Origin: Candidatus Ornithospirochaeta avicola
Lineage (GTDB): Bacteria > Spirochaetota > Spirochaetia > Sphaerochaetales > Sphaerochaetaceae
Length of the DNA stretch: 42,158 nt
Assembly: GCA_019113245.1 (NCBI GenBank)
Contig: DXHU01000022.1
Span: 1 to 42,158 of the forward strand
Direction: 5' to 3'
Position 1 is the stretch's first letter. Every line of letters begins with the position of its first letter. A program made the translations under genes and the position numbers. Of the stretch, positions 17,523 to 25,997 are shown piece after piece. The notes beneath the pieces are model-generated. The model ran no database searches. It saw only the letters and a program-made list of their open reading frames with translations, and was not told the origin of the DNA.

Positions 17523-18443
17523 ATGAAATTAACCAGCGACAAAAGATATCTGGCTCTTGAGTACACATACATTGTGATTGGATCTTTCATCACAGGTTTC
17601 TCAATCACTATTTTCACCAACCCTTCACAGATTGCTCCAGGTGGTGTCAGCGGTATAGCAACTATCCTTTATCATATGTTCGGCTGGGATCTCGGACTGT
17701 CGATGCTCCTGATGAACATACCGCTTTTCCTTGTGGGTGTATGGCTTTTCGGAAAGCAGTTCGGCTTCAAGTCCGTACTTGGCTCTGTTCTCCTTTCAGT
17801 TGCGACAAATTTCTGGGGCTATCTTCTTGGCTATGATGGAATCCTCGATCTTTCACGCGATATGAATGTCTGGCTTTCATGCCTGTTTGGAGGTGTCACT
17901 GCAGGACTCGGAATAGGTCTTGTAATGAAGAGTGGATCAAACACTGGCGGAACCGATATCCTTGCACAGATTCTTGCAAAATACGGCAAGATCTCTCTTG
18001 GAACATCGCTTTTCCTGGTCGATGGCGTAATCATCCTGATGTCTGCATTCACATTCGGAATCGAGAAGGCAATGTTCGCAATAATAGTTGCATACGTCAT
18101 GCAGATCATGGTGGACAAGGTCATTCTCAACATGGGAACAAACTATGCAAAGACTGTCCTGATCACATCTGAAAAGATTGAGGAGATCAGAGCCTTCATA
18201 CTCAACGATCTTGATAAATCAGGAAGCATAATAGATGCGAAAGGCATGTATTCCAGAGCCGACAAGCCCATAATCATGACAGTCATCCCGAACAACATGA
18301 TTGCAAAGCTCACAAGATTCGTGCATATAATCGACCCCTCGGCATTTATGATTATACAGGAGACAATCCATGTCTTTGGTGAGGGAAACAACAGCATGGC
18401 TCAGTATGTTGCGCTCAACAAGGATGTGACACAGCAGCACTGA
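17523..18443 (+). CDS. YitT-family membrane protein (DUF161 + DUF2179)
   Basis: 306 residues. Five or six N-terminal helices carry the DUF161 pattern (ITGFSITIFTNPSQIAPGGVSGIATILYH, GLGIGLVMKSGSNTGGTDILAQIL). The soluble C-terminal DUF2179 domain (about 215-300) includes GMYSRADKPIIMTVIPNNMIAKL and DPSAFMII. The function of this widespread family is not established; transport or membrane homeostasis has been suggested. SD GGAGG 5 nt before the ATG. An IS3-family element begins 8 bp after its stop and has separated it from whatever followed. Confidence 0.9.
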   Translation: MKLTSDKRYLALEYTYIVIGSFITGFSITIFTNPSQIAPGGVSGIATILYHMFGWDLGLSMLLMNIPLFLVGVWLFGKQFGFKSVLGSVLLSVATNFWGYLLGYDGILDLSRDMNVWLSCLFGGVTAGLGIGLVMKSGSNTGGTDILAQILAKYGKISLGTSLFLVDGVIILMSAFTFGIEKAMFAIIVAYVMQIMVDKVILNMGTNYAKTVLITSEKIEEIRAFILNDLDKSGSIIDAKGMYSRADKPIIMTVIPNNMIAKLTRFVHIIDPSAFMIIQETIHVFGEGNNSMAQYVALNKDVTQQH

Positions 18444-18513
18444 AAAAAATAAGGCTGCCTAAGTGAAATGAACCCTTCAAGTTGGACTCAAAACCAATTT
18501 GGAGGGTTTAATC

Positions 18514-19047
18514 ATGAAGATAAGGGAAGAAGATCTTAGGGAAGAACTTGAAATTGCGCTGGCAGGGAAAGATAGTCAGCCAAGATGCTCTGCTAGGCTG
18601 GGAATGAGGTTAAATAGATTCAAGCAGCTATTGCGCAGGGCAAGGATACATGGAGTAGATGCGGTTCTGCACAGCAATATGCCCAAAATGTATACTGATT
18701 CTTTCAAGCTGGAAGTGGTAAACTCTATCATAAACGAATCACTCACGCCCGGTACGGCAGGAGCTAGGTACAATCTGAACGAAAGTACAGTCAAGGCATG
18801 GGTGAGGAAATATCGGGAAGGCGGAGAAGAGGCTCTTCTCGAAGATGGCAGAGGAAGACAGGGAATGGGACGGAAGAAGAAGCCCAGGCTTGAGGATTAT
18901 GAGCCAGGGTCAATGGAATACCTGAAGCTTGAGAACGAGATTCTTAAAAGGGAGAACGAGCTGTTAAAAAAAGCTTTGCCCTTAGTTCGGGAAAAGATAA
19001 GGAATCGCTCACGCGCAAAGAGCGGTACCAGCTCATCAGAGAACTAA
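18514..19047 (+). CDS. IS3-family transposase OrfA (DNA-binding part)
   Basis: 177 residues. Helix-turn-helix segments (about 62-100, YTDSFKLEVVNSIINE...ESTVKAWVRKYR) bind the IS ends. A leucine-zipper-like helix at about 130-160 (LKLENEILKRENELLKKALPLV) mediates dimerisation. The SD GGAGGG (18501-18506) is 7 nt before the ATG at 18514; an upstream TTG overlapping the SD is not used. The zipper codons contain the A7 slip site (18966-18972), where a fraction of ribosomes should shift into OrfB. Confidence 0.9.
   Translation: MKIREEDLREELEIALAGKDSQPRCSARLGMRLNRFKQLLRRARIHGVDAVLHSNMPKMYTDSFKLEVVNSIINESLTPGTAGARYNLNESTVKAWVRKYREGGEEALLEDGRGRQGMGRKKKPRLEDYEPGSMEYLKLENEILKRENELLKKALPLVREKIRNRSRAKSGTSSSEN
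18949..18973 (+). promoter_or_regulatory. Programmed -1 frameshift signal joining OrfA to OrfB
   Basis: A-AAA-AAA-G (18966-18973) lies in the OrfA frame. An internal SD-like AGGGAG (18949-18954) ends 11 nt upstream, the arrangement known from dnaX and IS150-type elements. Shifting -1 enters the OrfB frame, which is then open to 19871. A small possible hairpin (CCC 18979-18981 with GGG 18989-18991) follows. Confidence 0.75.
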
Positions 19048-19871
19048 GCGGCGAATTCCATCTGTATGAGCTGACATCATTCTTCAAAGTGCCGAAGAGC
19101 TCGTATCTGAGCTGGAAGGCGCATCACAGGGATGATGAGGATGCGGTGATAAAGAAACGCATAGAAGAGATATTCGAATACCATAAAAAGAGATACGGAT
19201 ACAGAAGGATAACAGCCACGCTACATCAGGAAGGGCTTATTGTGAATCACAAGAAGGTCAAGCGGCTGATGAAAGAGCTAGGGCTATTCCCTGCCACATA
19301 CAAAAGAACACGTTATTCCTCTTATAAAGGCGAGGTCGGGAAAACCGCGCCGAACATACTGAACAGACAATTTGATGTCGATGCTCCCGATAAGGTGTGG
19401 GCAACCGATGTTACGGAGTTCCAGACAGATGAAGGCAAGCTCTATCTGTCTCCGATAAAGGACCTCTGCACAAGAGAGATAATAAGCTACGACATCTCCC
19501 CGTCTCCGAATATTGAAATGGTAATGAAGATGCTTGATACGGCTCTCCAGAGCCATCCAGATCACAAGGGACTTATGATTCATTCTGACCAGGGATTCCA
19601 GTACCAGCATACAATGTTCGTCAATCGGCTGAAGAAGGAAGGCATCATCCAGAGTATGTCAAGAAAGGGCAACTGCCTGGACAACAGCAAGATGGAGACG
19701 TTCTTCTCGACGCTGAAGAAGGAAATGTATTACGGACATGAAAAGGAGTTCAAGACGAGAGAGCAGCTCAGAGCTGCAATAGAGGAATACATTGACTACT
19801 ACAACAAGGAAAGGATACAGATGAAATTAGGCTACCTTCCTCCATTGATTTTCAGAGAGAAGATAGCCTAA
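18972..19871 (+). CDS. IS3-family transposase OrfB (DDE catalytic part, expressed as OrfAB)
   Basis: The frame is open from the slip site to TAA at 19871, about 299 residues. The first ATG-like start inside it (GTG 19089) has no ribosome site and would cut off the conserved segment ERYQLIRELSGEFHLYELTSFF. The protein is therefore most likely made only as an OrfAB fusion. An HTH_21-like region (KKRYGYRRITATLHQEGLIVNHKKVKRLMKE) precedes the rve/DDE integrase core with D in WATDVTEF, D in IHSDQGFQY and E in NSKMETFFSTLKKE. All three catalytic acids are present. The C-terminus YYNKERIQMKLGYLPP is typical of IS3. Confidence 0.9.
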   Translation, partial: SFALSSGKDKESLTRKERYQLIRELSGEFHLYELTSFFKVPKSSYLSWKAHHRDDEDAVIKKRIEEIFEYHKKRYGYRRITATLHQEGLIVNHKKVKRLMKELGLFPATYKRTRYSSYKGEVGKTAPNILNRQFDVDAPDKVWATDVTEFQTDEGKLYLSPIKDLCTREIISYDISPSPNIEMVMKMLDTALQSHPDHKGLMIHSDQGFQYQHTMFVNRLKKEGIIQSMSRKGNCLDNSKMETFFSTLKKEMYYGHEKEFKTREQLRAAIEEYIDYYNKERIQMKLGYLPPLIFREKIA

Positions 19872-19934
19872 GCTTATTTCAGGTCCGGCTTTGAGGGTTC
19901 ACCTCAAAGCAGCCTCACTAAATGTTTTATGCTC

Positions 19935-20846
19935 TTATTTCTCCCAGAGCTTTTCAGGATAATATCCGCTGTCAATCTTTGCCTTGATCTCGCTCATGAC
20001 AATTGCCTTATCCTCAGGATATGTCATCCCAAACCACTTGTCCTGGCTTGTCAGCACATCGATTGTGCCCTCGCCCTTCTGGACCATAAGCCCTGCGGCA
20101 TTTGGAAGAAGACACTCTTTCTTTTCTTCGAATCTGTTCTTTCTGATGAAGTCTGACCAGTAGAGCTCAAAGCTTTCAAATGCCTTTGGAGTGAAACCGA
20201 AGAAATTCATTGAAACTGTCTCCTTTCCTGTCAGCACATCATCACCGTAATCCATGTGGGATACGATACCTCCATCTGCTGTATATTCAATCTTTGTGTT
20301 CTCAACCATTGATGTGAGCTTTCCGTCCTTGACTGTGCAGATACCGCGGCTGACAGATCCGCTCTTGCTCATTGTGTTCTCAAGCATGTAGCCAACCATG
20401 GCATGGTTAGTATCGTCAACTGAAAGCTTTGAAAGATACTCACCAAGCTGCATGTATGCGCTTCTGCCGTAATAGTCATCTGCGTTGATAACTGTAAACG
20501 GTGTGTCAATGACATCACGTGCACATAGCAGTGCGTGGATTGTTCCCCATGGCTTCTTTCTGTTTACAGAATCCCTGACTTCCCTGTCTGTAAGCAGACT
20601 TGTCTTTGTCTGGAACACATACTCTGCATCCATGTTGCGTGCAATCCTGTCAAAAAGGCGCTCCCTGAAATCATGCTCAATGTCTTCTCTGATGATGAAA
20701 ACAACCTTTCCATATCCTGCCTGCTTTGCATCATATACACCGAAATCGAGGAGAGTCTCTCCGTGCTGACCTACTGCGTCTATCTGTTTTACTCCACCAT
20801 AACGGCTTCCCATTCCTGCTGCAAGAACCAATAATGTCGGTTTCAT
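19935..20846 (-). CDS. Sugar-phosphate nucleotidyltransferase family protein
   Basis: 303 residues. The nucleotide-binding signature LAAGMGSRYGGVKQ at the N-terminus and the metal-binding VINADDYYG (about 120-128) place it in the NTP_transferase fold (GT-A-like), which makes NDP-sugars or related activated compounds. This subgroup has no assigned substrate that I can infer. ATG 20846 is chosen because AGGAGG lies 7 nt upstream; the open frame extends 11 codons further. The gene is monocistronic: a terminator of the sugar permease operon lies just upstream, and an IS element and convergent YitT gene lie downstream. Confidence 0.87.
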   Translation of the reverse strand: MKPTLLVLAAGMGSRYGGVKQIDAVGQHGETLLDFGVYDAKQAGYGKVVFIIREDIEHDFRERLFDRIARNMDAEYVFQTKTSLLTDREVRDSVNRKKPWGTIHALLCARDVIDTPFTVINADDYYGRSAYMQLGEYLSKLSVDDTNHAMVGYMLENTMSKSGSVSRGICTVKDGKLTSMVENTKIEYTADGGIVSHMDYGDDVLTGKETVSMNFFGFTPKAFESFELYWSDFIRKNRFEEKKECLLPNAAGLMVQKGEGTIDVLTSQDKWFGMTYPEDKAIVMSEIKAKIDSGYYPEKLWEK

Positions 20847-20925
20847 TTCTATTCCTCCTGAACATTCAAATTCTACCATAAAAAAATGAAGAGTGACAGG
20901 GAAAATTGGTTAATTATCTGTGAAC

Positions 20926-20953
20926 AAAAAGGGAGCAGAAAAACATCCTGCTC
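20926..20953 (-). terminator. Terminator of the minus-strand sugar importer operon
   Basis: On the minus strand GAGCAG (20953-20948) pairs with CTGCTC (20938-20933) around a 9-nt loop, followed by CCTTTTT. It lies about 30 bp after the second permease stop. Confidence 0.65.
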
Positions 20954-20983
20954 ACCTTTATGTAAATTCTCCCGAAAATCCAA

Positions 20984-21820
20984 TCAGCCTTTAAGACCGC
21001 TTGATGCAACTCCTTCAACGAAGTATTTCTGCAGTGCCAGGAATACGACGAGAACAGGTATGAGCGCGACAACGCTGGCTGCCATGATAAGGCCGTATTC
21101 ACTTGAATACTGTCCAATGAAGGATCTGATTCCAAGCTGGATAGTCTTGAGATGATCCCTTGTAAGATAAAGATATGGACCGAGGAAGTCGTTCCATGTG
21201 TTCACGAATGTGAAGATCGTGAGTGTTGCCAGTGCCGGCTTTGAAAGCGGGAGCATTATCCTTGCCCAGATACCGTACTCGGTCATTCCGTCAATTCGGC
21301 TTGCCTCACAGAGCTCTGTCGGAACTCCTTCATAGAACTGCTTCATCATGAACACTCCGAATGCAGAGAATGCCTGGAGTATTATGATTGCCAGATGTGT
21401 GTTGTTCAGTCCCATCTCTCTCATCATGATGAACTGAGGGACCATGTACACCTGCCACGGCATTGCAATTGTTGCTATATAGCCAAGAAAGAGTGCCTTC
21501 TTGCCCTTGAACTCAAGCTTGCTGAAAGCATATGCTGCAAAGCTTGATGTGAAAAGCTGCAGTATTGTGACAATGAGTGTCAGCTTTACTGTGTTCAAGA
21601 AGTATGTTGCAAGAGGGATTCTCTCCCAGATTTCTGCATAGTTGCTCCATCTCGGATTGCTCGGAATCCACTGAATCGGGAACGTGAATACGTCCTTGTT
21701 CAGCTTCAAGGAAGCACTGAGCATCCACACAAACGGGATCAGCATCAAAAATGCTGTAACAATCAGGAAAATGTAAAGCAGGACCTTGAGGATTTTCTGT
21801 CCTGTAGACTGAATCATCAT
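20984..21820 (-). CDS. Carbohydrate ABC transporter permease, MalG/LacG type
   Basis: 278 residues with six predicted helices. The EAA loop CEASRIDGMTEYGIWARIMLPLSKPALATL (about 185-214) docks the ATPase. The C-terminal VASSGLKG ending is typical of MalG-like subunits of CUT1 importers. SD AGGAGG is 7 nt before the ATG. It follows the MalF-like gene by 12 bp and completes the membrane channel for the binding protein at 22833-24122. No ATPase gene is present. Confidence 0.93.
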   Translation of the reverse strand: MMIQSTGQKILKVLLYIFLIVTAFLMLIPFVWMLSASLKLNKDVFTFPIQWIPSNPRWSNYAEIWERIPLATYFLNTVKLTLIVTILQLFTSSFAAYAFSKLEFKGKKALFLGYIATIAMPWQVYMVPQFIMMREMGLNNTHLAIIILQAFSAFGVFMMKQFYEGVPTELCEASRIDGMTEYGIWARIMLPLSKPALATLTIFTFVNTWNDFLGPYLYLTRDHLKTIQLGIRSFIGQYSSEYGLIMAASVVALIPVLVVFLALQKYFVEGVASSGLKG

Positions 21821-21832
21821 AGCGCGGCCTCC

Positions 21833-22768
21833 TTATTTCTTATCCCTGTCCAGACGGAACTGGATGATAGTGACGATAAGTACCATGATAAACAGCACGA
21901 GAGCCTCAGCACTTGCCTGACCGTATCTGAGGTATCTGAATGCCCTGTTATAGATATCGTAGACAAGAACAGTCGTTGCCTGTGTGAGTGTTCCGGCACT
22001 TCCTCCTGCAAGCATGAATACAATGTCGTATACCTTGAAGCACTGGATTGTAAGCATGATGAGGACAAAGAATGTTGTGTTTCTGAGCTGAGGAAGAGTA
22101 ACATACCAGAATTTCTGCCATGTGTTTACTCCGTCAATGCTTGCTGCCTCATAAAGCTCTGTATTGATTCCCTGTAGACCTGCCAGGTATATAATCATGT
22201 AGTATCCCATATACTTCCAGATTGAAAAGAGAACCATTGTAAACATTGCCCAGTCATTATCAGCAATCCATCCTGGAGGATCCTCTACTCCAAGGCGGAT
22301 GAGAATCTCGTTAACAGGTCCCATTGCCGGGTTGAAGATCATGTTCCATACTGCCGTGATTGCGACAAGGGATGCAACGTAGGGGAAGAAGGACACAGTC
22401 CTGAAGAAATTCCTTCCCTTGATCTTCTGGTTGAGCACAATTGCAAGGAAAAGGGATGCAATCAGTGTCAGAGGAACAGTTCCAATTGAGTAGATTACCG
22501 TGTTTACAAACGAAGATCTGAACTGCTGGTCATCCATGAGAGAAGTGAAATTGCTTATCCCTGCCCATGTGATTGCATTTGCTCCGTCCCAGTTCAAAAA
22601 TGCAAGTGCGAATGCAAAAATGATTGGCACAAGCGTGAAGACAGCAAAGCCGATGAAGTTAGGAGCAATGAATGAGTAGGCGACAATCTGCTTCTGGACC
22701 TCAGCTTTCTTCTTTGCCGCGCTCTTTACAACCTTTATGTCTGTTACAGGTAGTTTTTCTTCTGCCAT
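21833..22768 (-). CDS. Carbohydrate ABC transporter permease, MalF/LacF type
   Basis: 311 residues. A cytoplasmic N-terminus rich in Lys is followed by six helices (first AYSFIAPNFIGFAVFTLVPIIFAFALAFL). The EAA loop YEAASIDGVNTWQKFWYVTLPQLRNTT (about 212-238) marks it as a CUT1 permease. ATG 22768 has AAGGAG 8 nt upstream; the frame is open 11 codons further, but that reaches into the hairpin between this gene and the binding protein. It is the second gene of the importer operon. Confidence 0.93.
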   Translation of the reverse strand: MAEEKLPVTDIKVVKSAAKKKAEVQKQIVAYSFIAPNFIGFAVFTLVPIIFAFALAFLNWDGANAITWAGISNFTSLMDDQQFRSSFVNTVIYSIGTVPLTLIASLFLAIVLNQKIKGRNFFRTVSFFPYVASLVAITAVWNMIFNPAMGPVNEILIRLGVEDPPGWIADNDWAMFTMVLFSIWKYMGYYMIIYLAGLQGINTELYEAASIDGVNTWQKFWYVTLPQLRNTTFFVLIMLTIQCFKVYDIVFMLAGGSAGTLTQATTVLVYDIYNRAFRYLRYGQASAEALVLFIMVLIVTIIQFRLDRDKK

Positions 22769-22790
22769 ATTATAAGCTCCTTGAAAGAAA

Positions 22791-22814
22791 ATGCCGTGCA
22801 CCGACGCACGGCAT
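22791..22814 (-). terminator. Attenuator-like hairpin between binding protein and permease genes
   Basis: ATGCCGTGC (22791-22799) and GCACGGCAT (22806-22814) form a perfect 9-bp stem with a 6-nt loop. On the minus strand it is followed by TTTCTTTC, a weak terminator tail. This would cap the binding-protein transcript and give less permease than binding protein. Confidence 0.6.
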
Positions 22815-22832
22815 CATTTTAGGCTCTGAGCA

Positions 22833-24122
22833 TCAGTTGGCAAGTACTGCGTCAACCTGCTCTCCCATCTTTACAAGACCATCGTCAACAGAGATGTTGC
22901 CTGTCATGATCTCATCGTGTACCTGATTGAGGACAACCTCGATTTCTGCGCTCTTGTCATGCAGAGGCATCTCAAGGTAGAGGTTTGCAACCTCAAGTGC
23001 TGCAGCACTGTTCTCGTCCTGCGGGAAGCCAGGAATGCTTGTGATGATTTCTGTTGTTGCATCTGTTGTGATTGCTGGGAATGATCCTGTTGATGCTACA
23101 ACTTCAGCTCCTTCCTCGCCTGTCACGAACTTGACAAAATCCCATGCAGCGTCCTTGTTCTCGCTGTTTGTAGGAATACCGAGTGCTGTGATTGTTCCGA
23201 GTGTTGAACCCGGCTCTACGCCTTCAGCATGCGGGTACTTAACGATACCCCAGTTCTTGCACTCTGTTGTTCCCTTCTCAATCTCCTGAATGAGAGTTGC
23301 GATGAACCATGAACCCATGTTCATTGTTGCAACCTGGTTGTTGTAGAATACGCCAGAGTAGTGAGTGTTGCTTGTCTTGAGCATTGCATAATCCATTACA
23401 ATTCCATCTTCCTGCTGAGCAAGAACCATGTCATAGTAAGGCTTCATATAGCTGTAGTCTCCGCCGTCAACGATTGTATGCTTTCCATCGAGGATAGCAA
23501 AGAGCTGTACTGCACTTCTCCATGTATGATAATGTCCGCCATAGACCTTGCTTGCACCGCTTCCGCTTGTAACTGCACGTACAAGAGCATCATACTCTTC
23601 GAATGTCATGTCATTTGTAGGATAGTCAACGCCTGCTGCGTCAAAGAGATCCTTGTTGTAGAATACTACCCAGAAGTCATTTCTGAACGGAAGCTCATAA
23701 ACCTTTCCGTCAACTGTGACCTGCTCTACGACTCCACCGTACTTGGAAGCATCTACTCCATCCTTCTCCATATAAGGTGTGAGGTCGACAAGAAGATTTG
23801 TCTTTACGAGGTTGTTGTAGCCAGGAATATCCTTGACTGCTACTACATCGTATGTCTCTCCACCTGAGAGCTGAATCTGAAGCATGTTGGAATAATCTGA
23901 TGAACCAAGGTCAACCATCTCGATCTTCACGTTCGGATTTGCTGCCTCATATGCATCGATAAGCGGCTGGTAATATGCTGTCTGTGCGATATCCCAGACT
24001 GCCCATGTGAGTGTTGTTACTTCGTTTTCTGCAGATGCAGAAGCTGCATTCTCATCCTTTGAACAGGATGCAAATGAGAAAATGACTGCAAGAGCAAGTA
24101 AAACTGCTAAAAGCTTCTTCAT
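22833..24122 (-). CDS. Family 1 extracellular sugar-binding lipoprotein
   Basis: 429 residues. Lipoprotein signal with lipobox SFASC at about 16-20 followed by an acidic, Ala/Ser-rich tether. The mature part (VTTLTWAVWDIAQTAYYQPLIDAYEAANPNVKIEMVDLG, YDVVAVKDIPGYNNLV, GSWFIATLIQEIEKG) is a typical family 1 solute-binding protein for oligosaccharides. SD GGAGG lies before ATTA-ATG. It is the first gene of the importer operon and divergent from the sensor kinase at 24258, the normal layout of a YesMN-controlled sugar locus. Confidence 0.94.
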   Translation of the reverse strand: MKKLLAVLLALAVIFSFASCSKDENAASASAENEVTTLTWAVWDIAQTAYYQPLIDAYEAANPNVKIEMVDLGSSDYSNMLQIQLSGGETYDVVAVKDIPGYNNLVKTNLLVDLTPYMEKDGVDASKYGGVVEQVTVDGKVYELPFRNDFWVVFYNKDLFDAAGVDYPTNDMTFEEYDALVRAVTSGSGASKVYGGHYHTWRSAVQLFAILDGKHTIVDGGDYSYMKPYYDMVLAQQEDGIVMDYAMLKTSNTHYSGVFYNNQVATMNMGSWFIATLIQEIEKGTTECKNWGIVKYPHAEGVEPGSTLGTITALGIPTNSENKDAAWDFVKFVTGEEGAEVVASTGSFPAITTDATTEIITSIPGFPQDENSAAALEVANLYLEMPLHDKSAEIEVVLNQVHDEIMTGNISVDDGLVKMGEQVDAVLAN

Positions 24123-24177
24123 TAATTTCCTCCGTATTTTTAACTGTAACCAGCTTAAAACCGGATTTGGGCGCTTA

Positions 24178-24229
24178 ACATGTAATATTTTTACTGTTTT
24201 ATTAAAATTTTTAACAAGATTTTTACATG
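24178..24229. promoter_or_regulatory. Candidate regulator-binding region shared with the 31.4-kb promoter
   Basis: ACATGTAATAT (24178-24188) and TTTTTACATG (24220-24229) form inverted half-sites about 40 bp apart between the binding-protein and kinase genes. The two motifs occur fused as TTTTTACATGTAATAT at 31407-31422. A possible minus-strand promoter for the binding-protein gene (TTGTTA, 18-bp spacer, TAAAAA) lies between them. The YesN-like regulator encoded next door is the likely ligand (inference). Confidence 0.55.
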
Positions 24230-24250
24230 CAGAGCTTTTTTTAGTACAAT
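24222..24250 (+). promoter_or_regulatory. Sigma-70 type promoter of the kinase-regulator-lyase operon
   Basis: -35 TTTACA (24222-24227), 17-bp spacer, -10 TACAAT (24245-24250). The predicted start, near 24257, is immediately before the ATG at 24258. Confidence 0.65.
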
Positions 24251-24257
24251 CTGTAAT

Positions 24258-25997
24258 ATGAACAGGGAAAGTGGAATCAGAATGAAAATCATCGCGCTCT
24301 CGCTTGTAATCATGATGGTTCTTCTTGCCGCATTCTCACTCCTTTTGATAAACATCTCAAACAGAACATATAGAGAAAGATACATCAGCGACAGCTTTTC
24401 ACAGCTTTCTGAATACATGATGAGACTTGACACGATAAAGGACAATATCGAGAAGCTACTTATCAGGGTAAGCATAAATGAGAATTTGAAAAGCAGCCTC
24501 AGGAGCGGGGATTCTCTTTCATGGTTTGACAGCTATGAGGAGATAAGCAGTTTCATCGAGGCAAATCCCTCCTACTTTTACATAAACCGCATAGTCGTCT
24601 CAGACTCATCTTTCTCCCGCTTCATACAGGTTGGAAACGATATCTCAAACTCAAAGCCCCTCAACATGGAAAGAGTGCTGAGAGAAATAGAGGCCTCAAG
24701 TGACCTATTTTGCAATGTAAGCTACTCAGAACTCTCATTCTCAGGAGACCTTGAGAGCAGACTGAGCATGGAGATAATAGACTACAACACAGGACTCACG
24801 CTTGGCTATGTGACAGCCGCCATATCCATGACAAAAGTCCTTGATGTCATGAGCGATATCAATCAGCCTTATATATCATATGCAATATACACTGACGGGG
24901 CGGCATACACAGCTGGAGAAAACGGGGTTACCCGCTATAGCGACAATGATTTTCTCGCATCCCCCGATTCCTGGCTTCTCTACTCTCTTTCAGAAAAAGA
25001 GAAAGTATACAAGTACAACGGACTACTGATTGAACAGCTGATTTCTGATGACGGATACTCCCTTCTTTTGCTGTTGAATGAGCCCGATCTCTTTGACGGA
25101 TTCACATCAATGAGCTACATAATTCCGATGATGGTCTTTTCTGCCCTCCTGATAATCACACTGATGGTTGTCTATCTTGACAGGATAATGTACCGTCCGG
25201 TAGTGCGTCTTGCACAGAAAATCAGGAAGATAAGAATCGGAGATTACACGAGGGATGAGAGCATAGAGACCAGCGATGAGCTCGGGCTTGTAGGGAAAGG
25301 CATAAATGACCTTTCAGAGGAAGTAACTACCTTAATTGAGCGTCGCGTTGAGGATGAGAGAGCGAAAATCGAGCTTGAGTATAAAATGCTTCAAAGCCAG
25401 ATAAACCCGCATTTTCTCTATAACACATTGAATGCGATAAAATGGATGGCAACGCTCCAGCATGCTGACGGCATAGCTGAAATGGTCCTCTCTCTTTCGC
25501 GCCTGATGAAGGTGACAAGCAAGGGACAGGGCGGCATGATAAGCCTTGAAGAGGAAATCTCGTTCATTGATGACTACATGACAATCATGCGCTACCGCTA
25601 CGGAAGCACAGTCACTTATATCAAGAGGATTGAAAAAAGTGCCCTTGATGTCAAGATTCCACGATTCACTCTCCAGCCCCTTGTTGAAAACGCCATATTC
25701 CATGGCCTTGAACCAAAGGGAGAAGGATGCGTTGCAATTGTTGCCAAATGCTTTCCATCCTATGTATCGGTCCTTGTGGCAGACAACGGAGTCGGCTTTG
25801 ACACCAAGACAAAGGGAGAGAGAAAAAGTGACGCAATGTTCCGCCATATAGGCATCGAGAATATAACAAAAAGGCTGAAATATGAGTATAATGGAAGAGA
25901 CGTTCTATCGATATGGAGCAAAAAGGGAGTGGGCACATCCTGCATCCTGCAACTTGTAAGGAGTGACGATGATAAGCCGTGTGATAATTGCAGATGA
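24258..25997 (+). CDS. YesM-like sensor histidine kinase of the sugar locus
   Basis: 579 residues. Helix 1 (about 10-32), an extracytoplasmic sensor region of ~255 residues and helix 2 (about 287-308) are followed by a HAMP linker and a His_kinase-type core. The phospho-His is in LQSQINPHFLYN (His385); PLVENAIFHGLEPKG and DNGVGFD form the ATP site. These kinases pair with AraC-type regulators and sense extracellular sugars, often through the binding protein. The start is uncertain: ATG 24258 lies at the predicted transcription start, so the message would be leaderless. ATG 24282 (MKIIALSLVIMM) would give a 25-nt leader with only GGAA as SD. It overlaps the regulator gene by 29 bp. Confidence 0.93.
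   Translation: MNRESGIRMKIIALSLVIMMVLLAAFSLLLINISNRTYRERYISDSFSQLSEYMMRLDTIKDNIEKLLIRVSINENLKSSLRSGDSLSWFDSYEEISSFIEANPSYFYINRIVVSDSSFSRFIQVGNDISNSKPLNMERVLREIEASSDLFCNVSYSELSFSGDLESRLSMEIIDYNTGLTLGYVTAAISMTKVLDVMSDINQPYISYAIYTDGAAYTAGENGVTRYSDNDFLASPDSWLLYSLSEKEKVYKYNGLLIEQLISDDGYSLLLLLNEPDLFDGFTSMSYIIPMMVFSALLIITLMVVYLDRIMYRPVVRLAQKIRKIRIGDYTRDESIETSDELGLVGKGINDLSEEVTTLIERRVEDERAKIELEYKMLQSQINPHFLYNTLNAIKWMATLQHADGIAEMVLSLSRLMKVTSKGQGGMISLEEEISFIDDYMTIMRYRYGSTVTYIKRIEKSALDVKIPRFTLQPLVENAIFHGLEPKGEGCVAIVAKCFPSYVSVLVADNGVGFDTKTKGERKSDAMFRHIGIENITKRLKYEYNGRDVLSIWSKKGVGTSCILQLVRSDDDKPCDNCR

Larger units (their letters stand above)
18452..19915 (+). mobile_element. IS3-family insertion sequence, about 1.46 kb
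   Basis: OrfA and OrfB lie in overlapping frames between imperfect inverted ends. The left end begins AGGCTGCCTAAGTGAAATGA (18452); the complement of the right end (19915 inward) begins AGGCTGCTTTGAGGTGAACC. The AGGCTGC tips match exactly, and inner GAACCCT blocks are shared. No 3-5 bp target duplication is evident, so ends may be off by a few bases. All three DDE residues and the frameshift site are intact, so it may be active. OrfA size and the leucine-zipper end suggest an IS150-like subgroup. Confidence 0.85.

Noticed and set aside
19931-19954. Plus-strand terminator GCTCT...AGAGC-TTTT downstream of the IS
   Set aside because: Only a 5-bp stem, and it lies within the coding end of the nucleotidyltransferase gene; too weak to call.
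23361-23867. 168-codon plus-strand open frame inside the sugar-binding lipoprotein gene
   Set aside because: Shadow of a clear gene on the other strand; no ribosome site.
25332-25847. 171-codon minus-strand open frame inside the YesM-like kinase gene
   Set aside because: Lies wholly opposite the conserved kinase core; composition is Cys/His-rich and not protein-like.
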